DNA from: Acidobacteriota bacterium
GTDB taxonomy: Bacteria > Acidobacteriota > Blastocatellia > Pyrinomonadales > Pyrinomonadaceae
Direction of reading: 5' to 3'
NCBI GenBank assembly: GCA_003385635.1
Contig: QQUY01000001.1
Coordinates: forward strand, 2,705,001 to 2,769,000
DNA length: 64,000 nucleotides
The notes beneath the pieces are model-generated. The model was not told the DNA's origin, made no database searches, and saw only the letters and a program-made list of their open reading frames with translations. The number at the start of each line of letters is the position of its first letter. The first letter of the stretch is position 1. The translations under genes were made by a program, and so were the position numbers. Below, in pieces: positions 16,548-25,932 of the stretch.

Positions 16548-17894
16548 ATGTCAAGAGTCGTGTCCTTCCTAGCCGTTGTTTTTCTTCTAGCTTCCCAGAT
16601 CCTCAGCGTGTCGGCCCAGAAACTTGGTGCACCCGGAATTTTGACGGGCGATGGGGTCGTTGTGTACAGGGCGGATCGGTTGATCGATGGCACGGGTCGT
16701 CCAGCGATCGAAAAGGGAGCGGTGTTGGTAAGGAACAACGTCATCGAGGCCGTGGGCAAAGCTTCGGATATCGCTGTTCCGGAAGGTGCCAGAGTTATTG
16801 AACTTGGTGATTCAACATTGATGCCCGGCTTCATAGACGCACATACTCATTTGATAGGCCGTGTGCTTGGAGATCCTGAGGGCCCCAACGCCAGATTCCG
16901 TGATTTCGATTCGTTTGGTGCCATTCTGGCGGTTCGCAACGCTGAGCGAACCGTAAACGCTGGATTTACAACGGTCCGCAATGTTGGCGCCGGCGGATTC
17001 GACGATCTGGCTTTGAAGAAAGCGATAAACGAGGGGTGGATCCGAGGTCCCAGAATGATAACTGCTGCGCATTCGCTTGGCATAACCGGTGGTCATTGCG
17101 ACGAGAACGGTTACAAACCGGGAGTGGCAGATGGCGACGTAACGACCGGAATTGCCGACGGTGTCGATGAGGTCCGCGCAGCGGTCCGTTACCAGGTGAA
17201 GTACGGTGCCGATGTGATCAAGACCTGTGCGACGGGCGGTGTTCTTTCCGAAGGAGATGCTGTCGGCGTTCCTCAATACACATTTGAGGAATTGCGGGCG
17301 ATGGTCGAGGAAGCTGAAAAGCTAGAGCGGAAAGTGGCTGCTCACGCCCATGGTACCGAGGGCATCAAGATCGCCACACGCGCGGGCGTCGCTTCAATCG
17401 AACACGGCTCGTTTCTCGATGATGAAGGGGCCCGGCTGATGGTAGAAAAAGGCACCTTCTTAGTGCCGACGCTGATGGCCGGAGAAGCGGTCGAGAATCT
17501 TACAAAAGCGGGAATTCTGACCGGATACAGGGGCGAAAAAGCACTCGCGGCAGCTGCTGGAATGAGGAACATGATCAAGATCGCGATCCGGAACAATGTG
17601 AAGATCGCGCTTGGCACTGACGCTGGAGTGATACCTCACGGTACAAACGCGCGCGAGTTCATCCTGATGGTCGAATGGGGCGGAATGGATCCTCTCAAAG
17701 CTATAAACGCAGGCACCTTGAACGCGGCTGTCCTACTCGGGCTCGACAAGACGATCGGCTCGCTTGAGAAAGGAAAGGTCGCGGACATCGTTGCGGTAAG
17801 CGGGAATCCGATCGCCGATATCCGGAATATGGAAAGGGTAAACCTCGTGGTGAAGAACGGCGCTGTGATCAAACGGCCCGGGCCAACGCCGTAA
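16548..17894 (+). CDS. Exported metal-dependent amidohydrolase (imidazolonepropionase-like)
   Basis: A 448-aa amidohydrolase-superfamily enzyme with a signal peptide (residues 1-25, ending SVSAQ). Metal ligands are visible: PGFIDAHTHLIGR, the likely carbamylated Lys in VIKTCATGGVLSEGD, AAHAHG, SIEHGS and ALGTDAGVIPHG. The plan is that of the secreted prolidase/organophosphate-hydrolase-like group acting on dipeptides or lactams; the actual substrate is unknown. It has a good Shine-Dalgarno GAGGTGAG and its own promoter. Confidence 0.88.
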   Translation: MSRVVSFLAVVFLLASQILSVSAQKLGAPGILTGDGVVVYRADRLIDGTGRPAIEKGAVLVRNNVIEAVGKASDIAVPEGARVIELGDSTLMPGFIDAHTHLIGRVLGDPEGPNARFRDFDSFGAILAVRNAERTVNAGFTTVRNVGAGGFDDLALKKAINEGWIRGPRMITAAHSLGITGGHCDENGYKPGVADGDVTTGIADGVDEVRAAVRYQVKYGADVIKTCATGGVLSEGDAVGVPQYTFEELRAMVEEAEKLERKVAAHAHGTEGIKIATRAGVASIEHGSFLDDEGARLMVEKGTFLVPTLMAGEAVENLTKAGILTGYRGEKALAAAAGMRNMIKIAIRNNVKIALGTDAGVIPHGTNAREFILMVEWGGMDPLKAINAGTLNAAVLLGLDKTIGSLEKGKVADIVAVSGNPIADIRNMERVNLVVKNGAVIKRPGPTP

Positions 17895-17924
17895 TTGAAA
17901 CCTTGTGACTTTGCTCGGAGTTTA

Positions 17925-18049
17925 GCCACAGATGAAGAGGATAAACACGGATGCTAGAGGCGGGACCACACCGATTGCGTAACAAGGTATTCGGTTGAAT
18001 GGATTATCCGAGTTTCAAAATATCTGTGTGCATCCCCTTTATCTGTGGC
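17925..18049. repeat. Inverted repeat element of the CCACAGAT type
   Basis: GCCACAGAT (17925-17933) and ATCTGTGGC (18041-18049) face each other across about 107 bp, filling the gap between the amidohydrolase and carbonic anhydrase genes. Such degenerate elements are common in intergenic DNA of several phyla. Confidence 0.5.
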
Positions 18050-18063
18050 GAAGAAACAGTTTA

Positions 18064-18573
18064 ATGATCAAGAATTTCCAGAACACATCTCCGACGATCC
18101 CGAAGTCGGCATTCATAGCTGAAAATGCGGTCGTCATTGGCGACGTCGAGATCGGAGAGCAGGCGAGCGTTTGGTACAATTGCGTGCTTCGCGGAGACGT
18201 AAATTACATCAGGATAGGCGACCGGACGAATCTGCAGGACCTTACGATGATCCACGTTTCGAGCCGGGATTTTCCGACAGTCGTCGAGCACGATGTTGTT
18301 GTCGGGCATTGCGTTACGCTTCACGGTTGTTATGTCGAGACAGGATCTTTGATCGGGATCGGTTCCGTGATCCTCGACGGCGCACGCATCGGTAAGGATT
18401 CTTTGATCGCCGCCGGAAGCCTGATCACACCCGGTACCGAGATCCCGGAAGGATCGTTCGCGCTGGGAAGGCCGGCGCGCGTGAAGCGCGAAGTAACCAG
18501 TGAAGAGATCGCGGAACAGCGGCGGATCTGCGAAGGTTATGTCGAGCTGGCTTCGATATATTCAGAGGACTGA
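18064..18573 (+). CDS. Gamma-carbonic anhydrase family protein
   Basis: A 169-aa left-handed beta-helix protein with hexapeptide repeats (GDVEIGEQASVWYNCVLRGD, IRIGDRTNLQDL). The three zinc-type histidines are at MIHV, VVGHCV and TLHGC. It probably hydrates CO2 or is a close relative with another role. The ATG at 18064 was chosen because the family begins near here; the open frame extends 5' into the repeat element. Confidence 0.9.
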   Translation: MIKNFQNTSPTIPKSAFIAENAVVIGDVEIGEQASVWYNCVLRGDVNYIRIGDRTNLQDLTMIHVSSRDFPTVVEHDVVVGHCVTLHGCYVETGSLIGIGSVILDGARIGKDSLIAAGSLITPGTEIPEGSFALGRPARVKREVTSEEIAEQRRICEGYVELASIYSED

Positions 18574-18584
18574 GGGAAGTTCCT

Positions 18585-19175
18585 ATGCGAAGAGTACTGA
18601 TCCTTTTCGCCCATCCAAGGCTTGAGAATTCCAGAGTGAACCGGAGACTCATCGACCGGATTCCTCAGGCTGCCAACTTCACGTTTCACGACCTTTACGA
18701 GAACTACCCCGACTTCAACATCGATATAGAGCGCGAGAAATCCCTGCTGATCGATCACGAGATCGTCGTTTGGCACCACCCGTTCTATTGGTACAGCTGT
18801 CCTCCGCTCTTGAAACAATGGATCGACATGGTTCTAGAGTACGGATGGGCATATGGGACGGGCGGCGAGATGCTGAAGGGCAAGATGATATTCAATGCGA
18901 TAACAACGGGCGGCAACCTGGACGCTTATTGCCCCGAAGGATACAACTGCTACTCGATCCCCGATTTTATTAAGCCCTTCGAACAGACTGCGAGGTTGTG
19001 TCACATGGAATATCTTCCGCCTTTTGCCGTGATGGGAACGCACAAGATGAACTCAGCTCAGATGGATCACGCGGCCGAAGAGTACGAGAGAGTTCTCGAG
19101 ATGGTCGGCACCAACGGATTCGAGCTAAAGGATGTGGCGGATCTGAGCTTCTTAAACCAACTCCTTGCGCGGTGA
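18585..19175 (+). CDS. kefF: KefF-like NAD(P)H oxidoreductase
   Basis: A 196-aa flavodoxin-fold quinone reductase-like protein: VLILFAHPRLENSRVNRRL at the N-terminus, WHHPFYWYSCPPLLKQWIDM and YGWAYGTGGEMLKGKM, all diagnostic of the KefF/MdaB/NQO1 group. KefF activates the KefC potassium efflux antiporter in proteobacteria. A KefC-like gene follows 76 bp downstream, so the same pairing is likely here. Confidence 0.88.
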   Translation: MRRVLILFAHPRLENSRVNRRLIDRIPQAANFTFHDLYENYPDFNIDIEREKSLLIDHEIVVWHHPFYWYSCPPLLKQWIDMVLEYGWAYGTGGEMLKGKMIFNAITTGGNLDAYCPEGYNCYSIPDFIKPFEQTARLCHMEYLPPFAVMGTHKMNSAQMDHAAEEYERVLEMVGTNGFELKDVADLSFLNQLLAR

Positions 19176-19251
19176 CGGCGCCTGGAACGATGGATTGGGA
19201 TCGTCACGTTCGTTCCAGATTGGTCGAAAATTAGGTACTTGAATCTATCAA

Positions 19252-21129
19252 ATGGCAGCAGCTGATTTCCTTGTTCAATCGACGGTCTATCTCGCAGCGG
19301 CGGTGATCTGCGTCCCGATCGCCAAACGAATCGGGCTTGGGTCTGTCCTTGGATACCTGATCGCGGGAATGCTTATCGGTCCGTTCGTTTTCGGCTTTCT
19401 CGGCGAGGAAGGCGAGGACCTTATGCACTTCGCCGAGTTCGGCGTCGTGATAATGCTTTTCATCATCGGCCTCGAGCTCGAACCCGAAAAGCTTTGGCGG
19501 TTGCGGAAGAAAATTCTCGGTGTGGGAATGTCGCAGGTGCTGATCACGGCGGCGGTCATTTTTGGAGTTACGCTCGCGTTGGGTCTAGTTTGGCAGACCG
19601 CGCTTACGGTCGCACTTGCGCTTTCCCTCTCTTCAACTGCGATCGTCCTCCAGACTCTGTCCGAAAAGAACCTGATGGATACCGAAGGCGGGCGCAATTC
19701 GTTCTCGGTCCTACTGTTTCAGGACATTGCCGTCATCCCGATCCTCGCAATTCTTCCTCTACTCGCGTTTCGGTCTGTATCCAGTGAAGAAGGATCAAAC
19801 ACCGTACTTGAAGGGCTGCCGCTTGGGCTTCAAACGGTGGCGGTTCTGGGCGCCGTCGCGTTGATCGTCCTTGCCGGAAGATACCTGATCGTACCCGGTC
19901 TGCGTGTGATCGCCAGAGCAAGGATCCGCGAACTGTTCACCGCCGCCGCGCTTCTGATAGTGGTCTCGATCGCCCTTTTGATGCAATCGGTCGGTCTCAG
20001 TCCCGCTCTTGGAACATTCCTTGGCGGCGTGATCCTGGCCAACAGCGAGTACAGACACGAACTTGAAAGCGATCTAGATCCTATCAAGGGACTTCTTCTC
20101 GGGTTGTTCTTCATTGCTGTCGGCGCCACGATCGACTTTGCGTTGATCGCGGAGAACCTTGTTCTGGTCACGATCCTGACCGCTTCGCTGATGGCGGTGA
20201 AGTTCCTTATCCTCTTCTCGATCGGCCGGTTCTTTAACCTTCTGATAGGCCAGAATTTCCTTTTCGCCTTCGCACTAGCTCAGGCTGGAGAGTTTGCGTT
20301 CGTTATCTTTTCATTTGCGGCCCAGCTTGGAATCGCTTCAGATCAGGTCCTAGGCTTGGGCATTTCGGTCGTGGCGCTTTCGATGACCGTCACTCCGCTT
20401 CTTTTTATCGTCAATGAAAGAATGATCCAGCCAAGGTTGTGCGATGGCATTCCGGAAGAAGAACAGGAGCCTGACGAGGTTGAGGAAAGGAACAAGGTGA
20501 TAATCGCCGGATTCGGGCACTTTGGCAGCACGGTAGGCAGGTTTCTGAGGGCAAATGGAGTAGAAGCTACATTCATCGACAACGACCCGGATCGCGTCAA
20601 CCTGTTGAGAAAGCTCGGATTCAAGGTCTATTTCGGCGACGCGACCAGAGCCGATTTTCTTCTCGCGGCGGGCGCTCAGGATGCCGAGATCTTTATCTCA
20701 GCGATAGATGATCCCGAAAGGAACTACGGCATTGTTGAATCACTTCAGAAATTCTTCCCGCACATCCAGATAATGATGCGTGCCAACAATCGGTATGACG
20801 CGTACGAGTTTGTCGATATGGGCGTGAAGAACATTTACCGTGAGAGTCTGGACACTTCCATCCGGCTCGGGGTGGACGTGCTAAGAAAGTTGGGCGGAAC
20901 GGCGTATACGTCCACCCGGGCAGGACAACAGTTCCTCAAGCGCGATGAGGAAGCAATGTGGGAACTCGCCGGACACAGGCACGATGAGAAGGCTTACATT
21001 TCGGAGGCGCGCGCGAGGATAGAGCTACAGGAAGAGCTTTTGGAAAAGGATATGGAAGACAAGGCCCGCGAGCAGGACCACGCGTGGGACAGCGAACCGC
21101 TTGTTCGGGGATTCGGCGCGGGAGAGTGA
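19252..21129 (+). CDS. kefC: KefB/KefC-like cation:proton antiporter (CPA2 family)
   Basis: A 625-aa membrane protein. The N-terminal two thirds contain about 12-13 hydrophobic helices with the CPA2 pattern (GYLIAGMLIGPFVFG, ALSLSSTAIVLQTL, SPALGTFLGGVILANS). From about residue 405 there is a TrkA-N/RCK domain with the NAD-binding loop IIAGFGHFGSTVGRFL and acidic FIDNDPDRV. It is probably a ligand-gated K+ efflux system protecting against electrophiles. The stop codon is inside the first unit of a GTGAGCA heptamer array. Confidence 0.92.
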   Translation: MAAADFLVQSTVYLAAAVICVPIAKRIGLGSVLGYLIAGMLIGPFVFGFLGEEGEDLMHFAEFGVVIMLFIIGLELEPEKLWRLRKKILGVGMSQVLITAAVIFGVTLALGLVWQTALTVALALSLSSTAIVLQTLSEKNLMDTEGGRNSFSVLLFQDIAVIPILAILPLLAFRSVSSEEGSNTVLEGLPLGLQTVAVLGAVALIVLAGRYLIVPGLRVIARARIRELFTAAALLIVVSIALLMQSVGLSPALGTFLGGVILANSEYRHELESDLDPIKGLLLGLFFIAVGATIDFALIAENLVLVTILTASLMAVKFLILFSIGRFFNLLIGQNFLFAFALAQAGEFAFVIFSFAAQLGIASDQVLGLGISVVALSMTVTPLLFIVNERMIQPRLCDGIPEEEQEPDEVEERNKVIIAGFGHFGSTVGRFLRANGVEATFIDNDPDRVNLLRKLGFKVYFGDATRADFLLAAGAQDAEIFISAIDDPERNYGIVESLQKFFPHIQIMMRANNRYDAYEFVDMGVKNIYRESLDTSIRLGVDVLRKLGGTAYTSTRAGQQFLKRDEEAMWELAGHRHDEKAYISEARARIELQEELLEKDMEDKAREQDHAWDSEPLVRGFGAGE

Positions 21130-21160
21130 GCAGTGAGCAGTGAGCAGTGAGCGGTAAGCA
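21126..21160 (+). repeat. Heptamer array GTGAGCA, five units, containing the kefC stop
   Basis: Contiguous units GTGAGCA, GTGAGCA, GTGAGCA, GTGAGCG and GTAAGCA. The kefC stop TGA (21127-21129) is inside unit one. Because 7 is not a multiple of 3, successive units place TGA in all three frames. Confidence 0.9.
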
Positions 21161-21222
21161 AAGAGCGGTATGCATGTAACAGTTAGTGGGAAAGCATAAG
21201 GCGATCCAGCCGCTGACTATCG

Positions 21223-21264
21223 CTCTGAACCTTCTTCTTTGAACTTTGAAACTTGAATCCTGAA
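21223..21264 (+). repeat. Degenerate heptamer stretch between kefC and hisS
   Basis: Read in steps of seven: CTCTGAA, CCTTCTT, CTTTGAA, CTTTGAA, ACTTGAA, TCCTGAA. The TGAA positions keep a strict 7-bp register. Confidence 0.7.
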
Positions 21265-21301
21265 CTGATGTTGCGGGCAAGCCCGCCGCTAAACTATCTT
21301 C

Positions 21302-21399
21302 TGCTCACTGCTCACTGCTCACTGCTTGCCGCTTACTGCTCACCGCTCACCGCTCACTGCTTACCGCTCACTTTTTACTTTTTCCTTTTTACCTTTTAC
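21302..21399 (+). repeat. Fourteen-unit heptamer array before hisS
   Basis: Fourteen contiguous 7-bp units drift from TGCTCAC through CGCTCAC and TGCTTAC to TTTTTAC and CTTTTAC. The first units are the reverse complement of the GTGAGCA array at 21126, so the two face each other across about 140 bp. The array ends 11 bp before the hisS ATG. Confidence 0.9.
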
Positions 21400-21410
21400 C
21401 TTTATTCCCG

Positions 21411-22763
21411 ATGACAAACACCAACCCCGCTCGCGGAATGCGAGATTTTCTTCCCACCGACGTGCGCCGGCGAGATTACGTCATTGGCGTGATAAAGGAG
21501 GTGTATGAAAAGTACGGGTATGAACCGCTTGAGACGCCTTCAATCGAGAATCTCGCCACGCTGACCAACAAGTACGGCGATGAGGGGAATCAGCTGATGT
21601 ACAAGATCCTGAAACGGGGAGAAAAGCTTCTGCAGGAGCTCGCTGAAGGAACGGTCAAAGATGAGGACCACCTTTCCGATCTCGCGCTTCGTTACGACCT
21701 GACCGTCCCACTGGCAAGGGTCGTAGCCAACTACCGGAACGATCTTCCTAGGTTCTTCAAGCGATATCAGATACAGCCGGTCTGGCGTGCTGACCGGCCT
21801 GCAAAAGGTCGATACCGCGAGTTCTATCAATGCGATGTCGACGCGATCGGATCGAACAGCCTGACCTACGAGGCCGAACAACTCGCCGCGGGGAGTGAGA
21901 TCCTGAAGCGGCTGGGATTTGACGATTTCAGGATCTGCATCAACCACAGGAAAGTGCTGTCCGGGGTTCTTGAGGTTTCTGGCGTCGACAATGCCGATCA
22001 CTCTTCCGCTCTTGTGGCGATCGACAAACTCGACAAGATCGGCATCGAGGGGGTTATAGAAGAACTTGAGAACCGGGACATTCCCGTGGGCAAGATCAAA
22101 TCCCTTCTAGAATTTGCAGGTAAAGATCTGAGCGCTGAGGAGACTATTAAAAAGCTCGAAGGAATGCTGGCGGTAAGCGAGGTCGGAGGTAATGGTATTG
22201 AAGACCTTTGCGAGATCCTTCGATTGTCGACAGCGAACGGAGTGGAACTAAAGATCGATCCGACGCTCGCACGCGGACTTTCGTATTACACTGGTGCGAT
22301 TTTCGAGGTTCGCGTGCCCGACCTCGCCGGGAGTCTCGCCGGCGGAGGACGTTACGACGACCTGATCGGGATGTTCGGGAAGGAAGATATTCCGGCGTGC
22401 GGCTTCAGCATAGGGCTTGAACGAATACTCGTAGTGATGGAAGAGCGCGGGATGTTCCCCGAAGATATTCCTACGTCGCCGGCGGACGTGATGGTCACTG
22501 TCTGGGACGCCGAAACGCTGGATGAATCATTGATACTCGCCTCGGAAATGCGGAAAGCTGGGCTCAAGGTGGTTCTTTACCCACAAGCGGACAAGCTCGG
22601 AAAACAGTTCAAGTACGCGGACCAGATAGGCGTCGCAAAGGTGTGCATTCTCGGGGAGTCTGAACTCGCGGAAGGCACCGTTTCTGTAAAGGACATGGTA
22701 TCGGGCGAGCAAAAGACTGTCGATCGCGGTGAGGTGGCGAGCCAATTGAGAATTGATGGTTGA
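21411..22763 (+). CDS. hisS: Histidyl-tRNA synthetase
   Basis: A class II aminoacyl-tRNA synthetase of 450 aa. Motif 2 is seen in LPRFFKRYQIQPVWRADRPAKGRYREFYQCDVD; the histidine-A region is LARGLSYYTGAIFEV; motif 3 is CGFSIGLERIL. The C-terminal anticodon-binding domain follows at about residues 345-445. Its last residues (QLRIDG) and stop codon are encoded by an AATTGAG-type heptamer run. A tRNA-His gene is in the window but not adjacent. Confidence 0.95.
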   Translation: MTNTNPARGMRDFLPTDVRRRDYVIGVIKEVYEKYGYEPLETPSIENLATLTNKYGDEGNQLMYKILKRGEKLLQELAEGTVKDEDHLSDLALRYDLTVPLARVVANYRNDLPRFFKRYQIQPVWRADRPAKGRYREFYQCDVDAIGSNSLTYEAEQLAAGSEILKRLGFDDFRICINHRKVLSGVLEVSGVDNADHSSALVAIDKLDKIGIEGVIEELENRDIPVGKIKSLLEFAGKDLSAEETIKKLEGMLAVSEVGGNGIEDLCEILRLSTANGVELKIDPTLARGLSYYTGAIFEVRVPDLAGSLAGGGRYDDLIGMFGKEDIPACGFSIGLERILVVMEERGMFPEDIPTSPADVMVTVWDAETLDESLILASEMRKAGLKVVLYPQADKLGKQFKYADQIGVAKVCILGESELAEGTVSVKDMVSGEQKTVDRGEVASQLRIDG

Positions 22764-22769
22764 TAATTG
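22742..22769 (+). repeat. Heptamer run spanning the hisS stop
   Basis: Units CCAATTG, AGAATTG, ATGGTTG and ATAATTG. The hisS stop TGA (22761-22763) lies within the run. Confidence 0.75.
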
Positions 22770-23251
22770 TCTTCGTTGTCAGGTCTATTGAAACCTACAC
22801 TTCTTACAAAAAACAACTATCCATTCCCAACTCGCAATATTCTCTTCGCGGCCTTTGCGTAAACCTTCGTGTCCTTTGCGGTAAATCTTCTTCTTGAGTA
22901 TTCGGAGATCGACGATCAACCTAATCCGATCTATCCTGTCCATCCTGGTTGACAGATCTTCAACCAAGAAGGGACCGAGAGCTCACGGGGATATATTCGC
23001 CCTTGCTAACGCGCGGGCTACTGACACTGCTCACACACGGCCTACTGACACTCCGAACGAATCACGAATCACGATTCACCATTCACCATTCACCATTCTC
23101 AATTATCAATTTCCCTTCATCCCTGTTACATCAAATCTTCCAATTCTCAGCGCAATCTGCTATAAATCCCGCAGTTTCTCACCCGGGCTAGAACGAGCTC
23201 TCACAACTCACTCAGCCCGGATAACTCACATATCTCGGAAAACTGAATATC
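22770..23251. repeat. Repeat-filled gap upstream of comM
   Basis: No gene. It holds CGCAAAG/CCTTTGCGG-type elements (about 22850-22890), a CTATCCTGTCCATCCTGG element (about 22932), one full copy of a dispersed 32-bp module (22996-23027) plus a partial one (about 23034-23051), and an eight-unit heptamer array (23058-23113) running from CGAATCA through CCATTCA to CAATTTC. Confidence 0.8.
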
Positions 23252-24817
23252 ATGCTGTTCCTCACACAGTCCGCTGCCGTCTTCGGCATCGATGCCCTCA
23301 TCGTCGATATCGAAGCAAACCTTCAACCCCACAAGAACGAAGAAAAACTGCCGCCGATCATCGTCGTCGGTCTCCCGGACACCGCTGTCCGAGAATCAAA
23401 GGAGCGCATTCGCGCCGCGATCCATAACAGCGGCCTGTTCTTTCCGCTCGACAAGGCTACCGTCAATCTCGCTCCAGCCGATGTTCGGAAGGAAGGCGCG
23501 TGCTTTGACCTGCCGATCGCGCTCAGCATTCTCGGAGCGAACGGCGATCTCGGTAAATCGGAAAGCCTGGAAGATGTTCTGAGCATCGGCGAGCTTTCGC
23601 TCGACGGAAGGGTCAGGCCGGTCCGTGGAGCTCTTTCGATCGCGCTTCAGGCGAGAGACTGCGACATCAAGTATCTGATCATTCCGGAAGAGAATGCTCC
23701 CGAAGCTGCTGTCGTCAAGGAAGTTACCGTGTATCCGGTGACGACGCTCAGAGATGCCGCGAACATTTGCAAGGACCTGATCGCCGGACGCCCGACCGAG
23801 ATTCCGCCCGCAGCACCGGAACCTGTGAAGGCGGCTTCCAAAAAGGAGAAGCCGGTAGTTGATTTCTGTGAGGTCCGCGGCCAGCAAACTGCAAAACGTG
23901 CACTTGAGGTCGCAAGTGCGGGCGGTCACAACATCTTGCTTATCGGTCCGCCGGGGTCTGGAAAGACGATGCTCGCGAAGCGTTTCCCCACTATCCTTCC
24001 GCCTCTTGAATTTGAGGAAAGCCTCGAAATAACGAAGATCCATTCCGTCGCGGGCCTCACCGGCGGCAACGGCCTTGTAACGGAAAGACAGTTCAGAAAT
24101 CCGCACCACACAATTTCTCAGGCGGGCCTGATCGGCGGAGGTTCGATCCCCAGGCCCGGCGAGGTCTCGCTCGCTCACAACGGTGTTCTATTCCTGGACG
24201 AACTTCCGGAATTTGAAAGGACGGCGCTTGAGGTCCTCAGACAACCGCTGGAGGACAAAGAGGTCACGATCTCGCGCGCGGCGATCAGCCTGACCTTTCC
24301 GGCAAGTTTCACGCTCGTCGCATCGATGAACCCGTGCCCGTGCGGCTATCACGGATCCGGCCGCGAATGTTTTTGCAATCCCTTTCAGATCCAAAGATAT
24401 GTCGGACGCATATCGGGTCCGCTTATGGACCGGATCGACATCCATGTCGATGTGCCAGCGGTCAAGTTTGAAGAACTGCGGGGAAGGGGCGTACCTGAAG
24501 GCGACCCGTCCGACGTGATCAGAAAGCGGGTGGTCGTTGCCAGGAAGATCCAGCTTGAGAGGCTCAGCGGAGAAGGGATCTTTTCAAACTCGGCGATGCG
24601 GCCCGCGCAGATAAGAAGATTCTGCGTGCTCGATAAAGAAAGCGAGTCAATGCTCGAGAGCGCGATGATGAAGCAAGGGCTATCAGCACGAGCGCACGAC
24701 CGGATCCTCAAAGTGGCAAGGACGATCGCAGATCTTGAGGGCGCTCAGCGAATCGCACCCGAACACATCAGCGAAGCAATCAACTACCGTTCGCTCGACA
24801 AGAATTACTGGGTTTGA
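23252..24817 (+). CDS. comM: YifB/ComM family Mg-chelatase-like AAA+ ATPase
   Basis: A 521-aa hexameric helicase-type ATPase; ComM promotes branch migration during natural transformation in Vibrio and Haemophilus. The N-terminal ChlI-like domain ([20 protein letters not shown]) precedes the AAA+ core with Walker [17 protein letters not shown], Walker [12 protein letters not shown], the zinc-site-like NPCPCGYHG, and a C-terminal lid domain ending [10 protein letters not shown]. It stands alone. With the TfoX-like gene near 53.6 kb it hints at competence functions. Confidence 0.93.
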   Translation: MLFLTQSAAVFGIDALIVDIEANLQPHKNEEKLPPIIVVGLPDTAVRESKERIRAAIHNSGLFFPLDKATVNLAPADVRKEGACFDLPIALSILGANGDLGKSESLEDVLSIGELSLDGRVRPVRGALSIALQARDCDIKYLIIPEENAPEAAVVKEVTVYPVTTLRDAANICKDLIAGRPTEIPPAAPEPVKAASKKEKPVVDFCEVRGQQTAKRALEVASAGGHNILLIGPPGSGKTMLAKRFPTILPPLEFEESLEITKIHSVAGLTGGNGLVTERQFRNPHHTISQAGLIGGGSIPRPGEVSLAHNGVLFLDELPEFERTALEVLRQPLEDKEVTISRAAISLTFPASFTLVASMNPCPCGYHGSGRECFCNPFQIQRYVGRISGPLMDRIDIHVDVPAVKFEELRGRGVPEGDPSDVIRKRVVVARKIQLERLSGEGIFSNSAMRPAQIRRFCVLDKESESMLESAMMKQGLSARAHDRILKVARTIADLEGAQRIAPEHISEAINYRSLDKNYWV

Positions 24818-24931
24818 TCCACGTGTTTCTTCTTCGAGGCACTTGGCACTTTTGTGGCTTTGCGGGAGCATACCGAATTTCAAGAGTATTAATCTCTTTT
24901 AGACTTCGAATCTTGGAGAATTGGAGCCTCT

Positions 24932-25037
24932 CGCAAAGGCGCCAAGGTGCGAAGTTCCGCAAAGGCGGAGAATCACGAGTTCGACGCCTGGATAGTTTCA
25001 AGCTTCTTCTTTGCGGATCTTGGCGCTTTTGCGGCTT
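24932..25037 (+). repeat. 106-bp direct repeat, copy 1
   Basis: Matches 25109-25214 with only about two substitutions. It begins CGCAAAGGCGCCAAGG and ends TTTTGCGGCTT; the ends are roughly reverse complements, giving a foldback. Confidence 0.9.
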
Positions 25038-25108
25038 TGCGTGAGTATACCAAGTTTGAAAAGCTTCAACCTTGGTTGGATTTCGAACTCTGCAATATCG
25101 AAGACTCC

Positions 25109-25214
25109 CGCAAAGGCGCCAAGGCGCGAAGTTCCGCAAAGGCGGAGAATCACGAGTTCGACGCCTGGATAGTTTCAAGCTTCTTCTTTGCGGGTCTTGG
25201 CGCTTTTGCGGCTT
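25109..25214 (+). repeat. 106-bp direct repeat, copy 2
   Basis: Second copy, offset by exactly 177 bp from the first, indicating a recent local duplication. Confidence 0.9.
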
Positions 25215-25447
25215 GGCGGGAACGCTCCCCGTCGAACGAGTGAGTTCTTCCGCCGGAAACTCATAGCTTTGGGGAAGGGGACTCTCGCAAAGTCGCCAAG
25301 ACGCCGAGTTCCGCAAAGCTTAAAATATCGAGGTGACGCGCCTCACACTTGGGTTTCGTTTCGTGTGATACGTTTAAAGCTCAGAGAAAATTTCTGTCCT
25401 GGACGCTCTACGAACGGTCCGGACAGTTTGCTGAAAGGTGCTTCAAC

Positions 25448-25870
25448 GTGTGGAATAAGCTTACCAGCGACGAGGCGAGGGAGATACTGGCAGCCAAGCA
25501 TTTTGCCCATCTTGGATGTGTGCTGGATGACGGAACTCCGTATGTCGTCCCCGTAAACTACTTTTTCGAAGACGGCTCGATCTATATTCACAGTCTTGAG
25601 GGGAAAAAATTGGATGCGCTCAGGAACAACCGGAGCGCCTGTGTTCAGGTCGAAGACATCCGGAGTCCTTTCAAATGGAAAAGCGCGATCGCCTTTGGCG
25701 AGTTTGAAGAGATCGAAGAACCGGCGAAAAGAGCCCGGATCGTCAAACAGCTTCTCCGTCACTTCTCGACCCTTACCCCGGTCGAGGGTGCCGCGGATGA
25801 CACTGCGGCCGAAGATCTCGTCGTTTTCAGGATCAGGATCGACAGGCTGACCGGAGTAGCCGAAAACTAG
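25448..25870 (+). CDS. Pyridoxamine 5'-phosphate oxidase-fold (FMN-binding) protein
   Basis: About 140 aa of the split-barrel flavin-binding family (NimA/PNPOx-like): LTSDEAREILAAKHFAHLGC, DGTPYVVPVNYFFEDGSIYI and WKSAIAFGEFEEI. It probably binds FMN or a related cofactor; the substrate is unknown. The GTG at 25448 with AAAGGTG ahead is preferred over a TTG at 25349, which would extend into repeat DNA. It heads a stress-gene cluster. Confidence 0.83.
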   Translation: MWNKLTSDEAREILAAKHFAHLGCVLDDGTPYVVPVNYFFEDGSIYIHSLEGKKLDALRNNRSACVQVEDIRSPFKWKSAIAFGEFEEIEEPAKRARIVKQLLRHFSTLTPVEGAADDTAAEDLVVFRIRIDRLTGVAEN

Positions 25871-25932
25871 GCATTGCTGGTATCTACGTCGATCGAATCA
25901 GCACACATTCTCAGATTCTAAGGAGTACAGAG

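Larger units (their letters stand above)
24818..25447. other. Intergenic region with a duplicated 106-bp block
   Basis: No credible gene. It contains two near-identical 106-bp direct repeats and a third degenerate piece (about 25285-25320), all built from CGCAAAGG/CGCCAAGG/CGAAG words spaced about 8 bp apart. Confidence 0.7.

Noticed and set aside
22894..23427. A 177-codon ORF upstream of comM
   Set aside because: Composed of repeat DNA (module plus heptamers) and overlaps the comM start out of frame.
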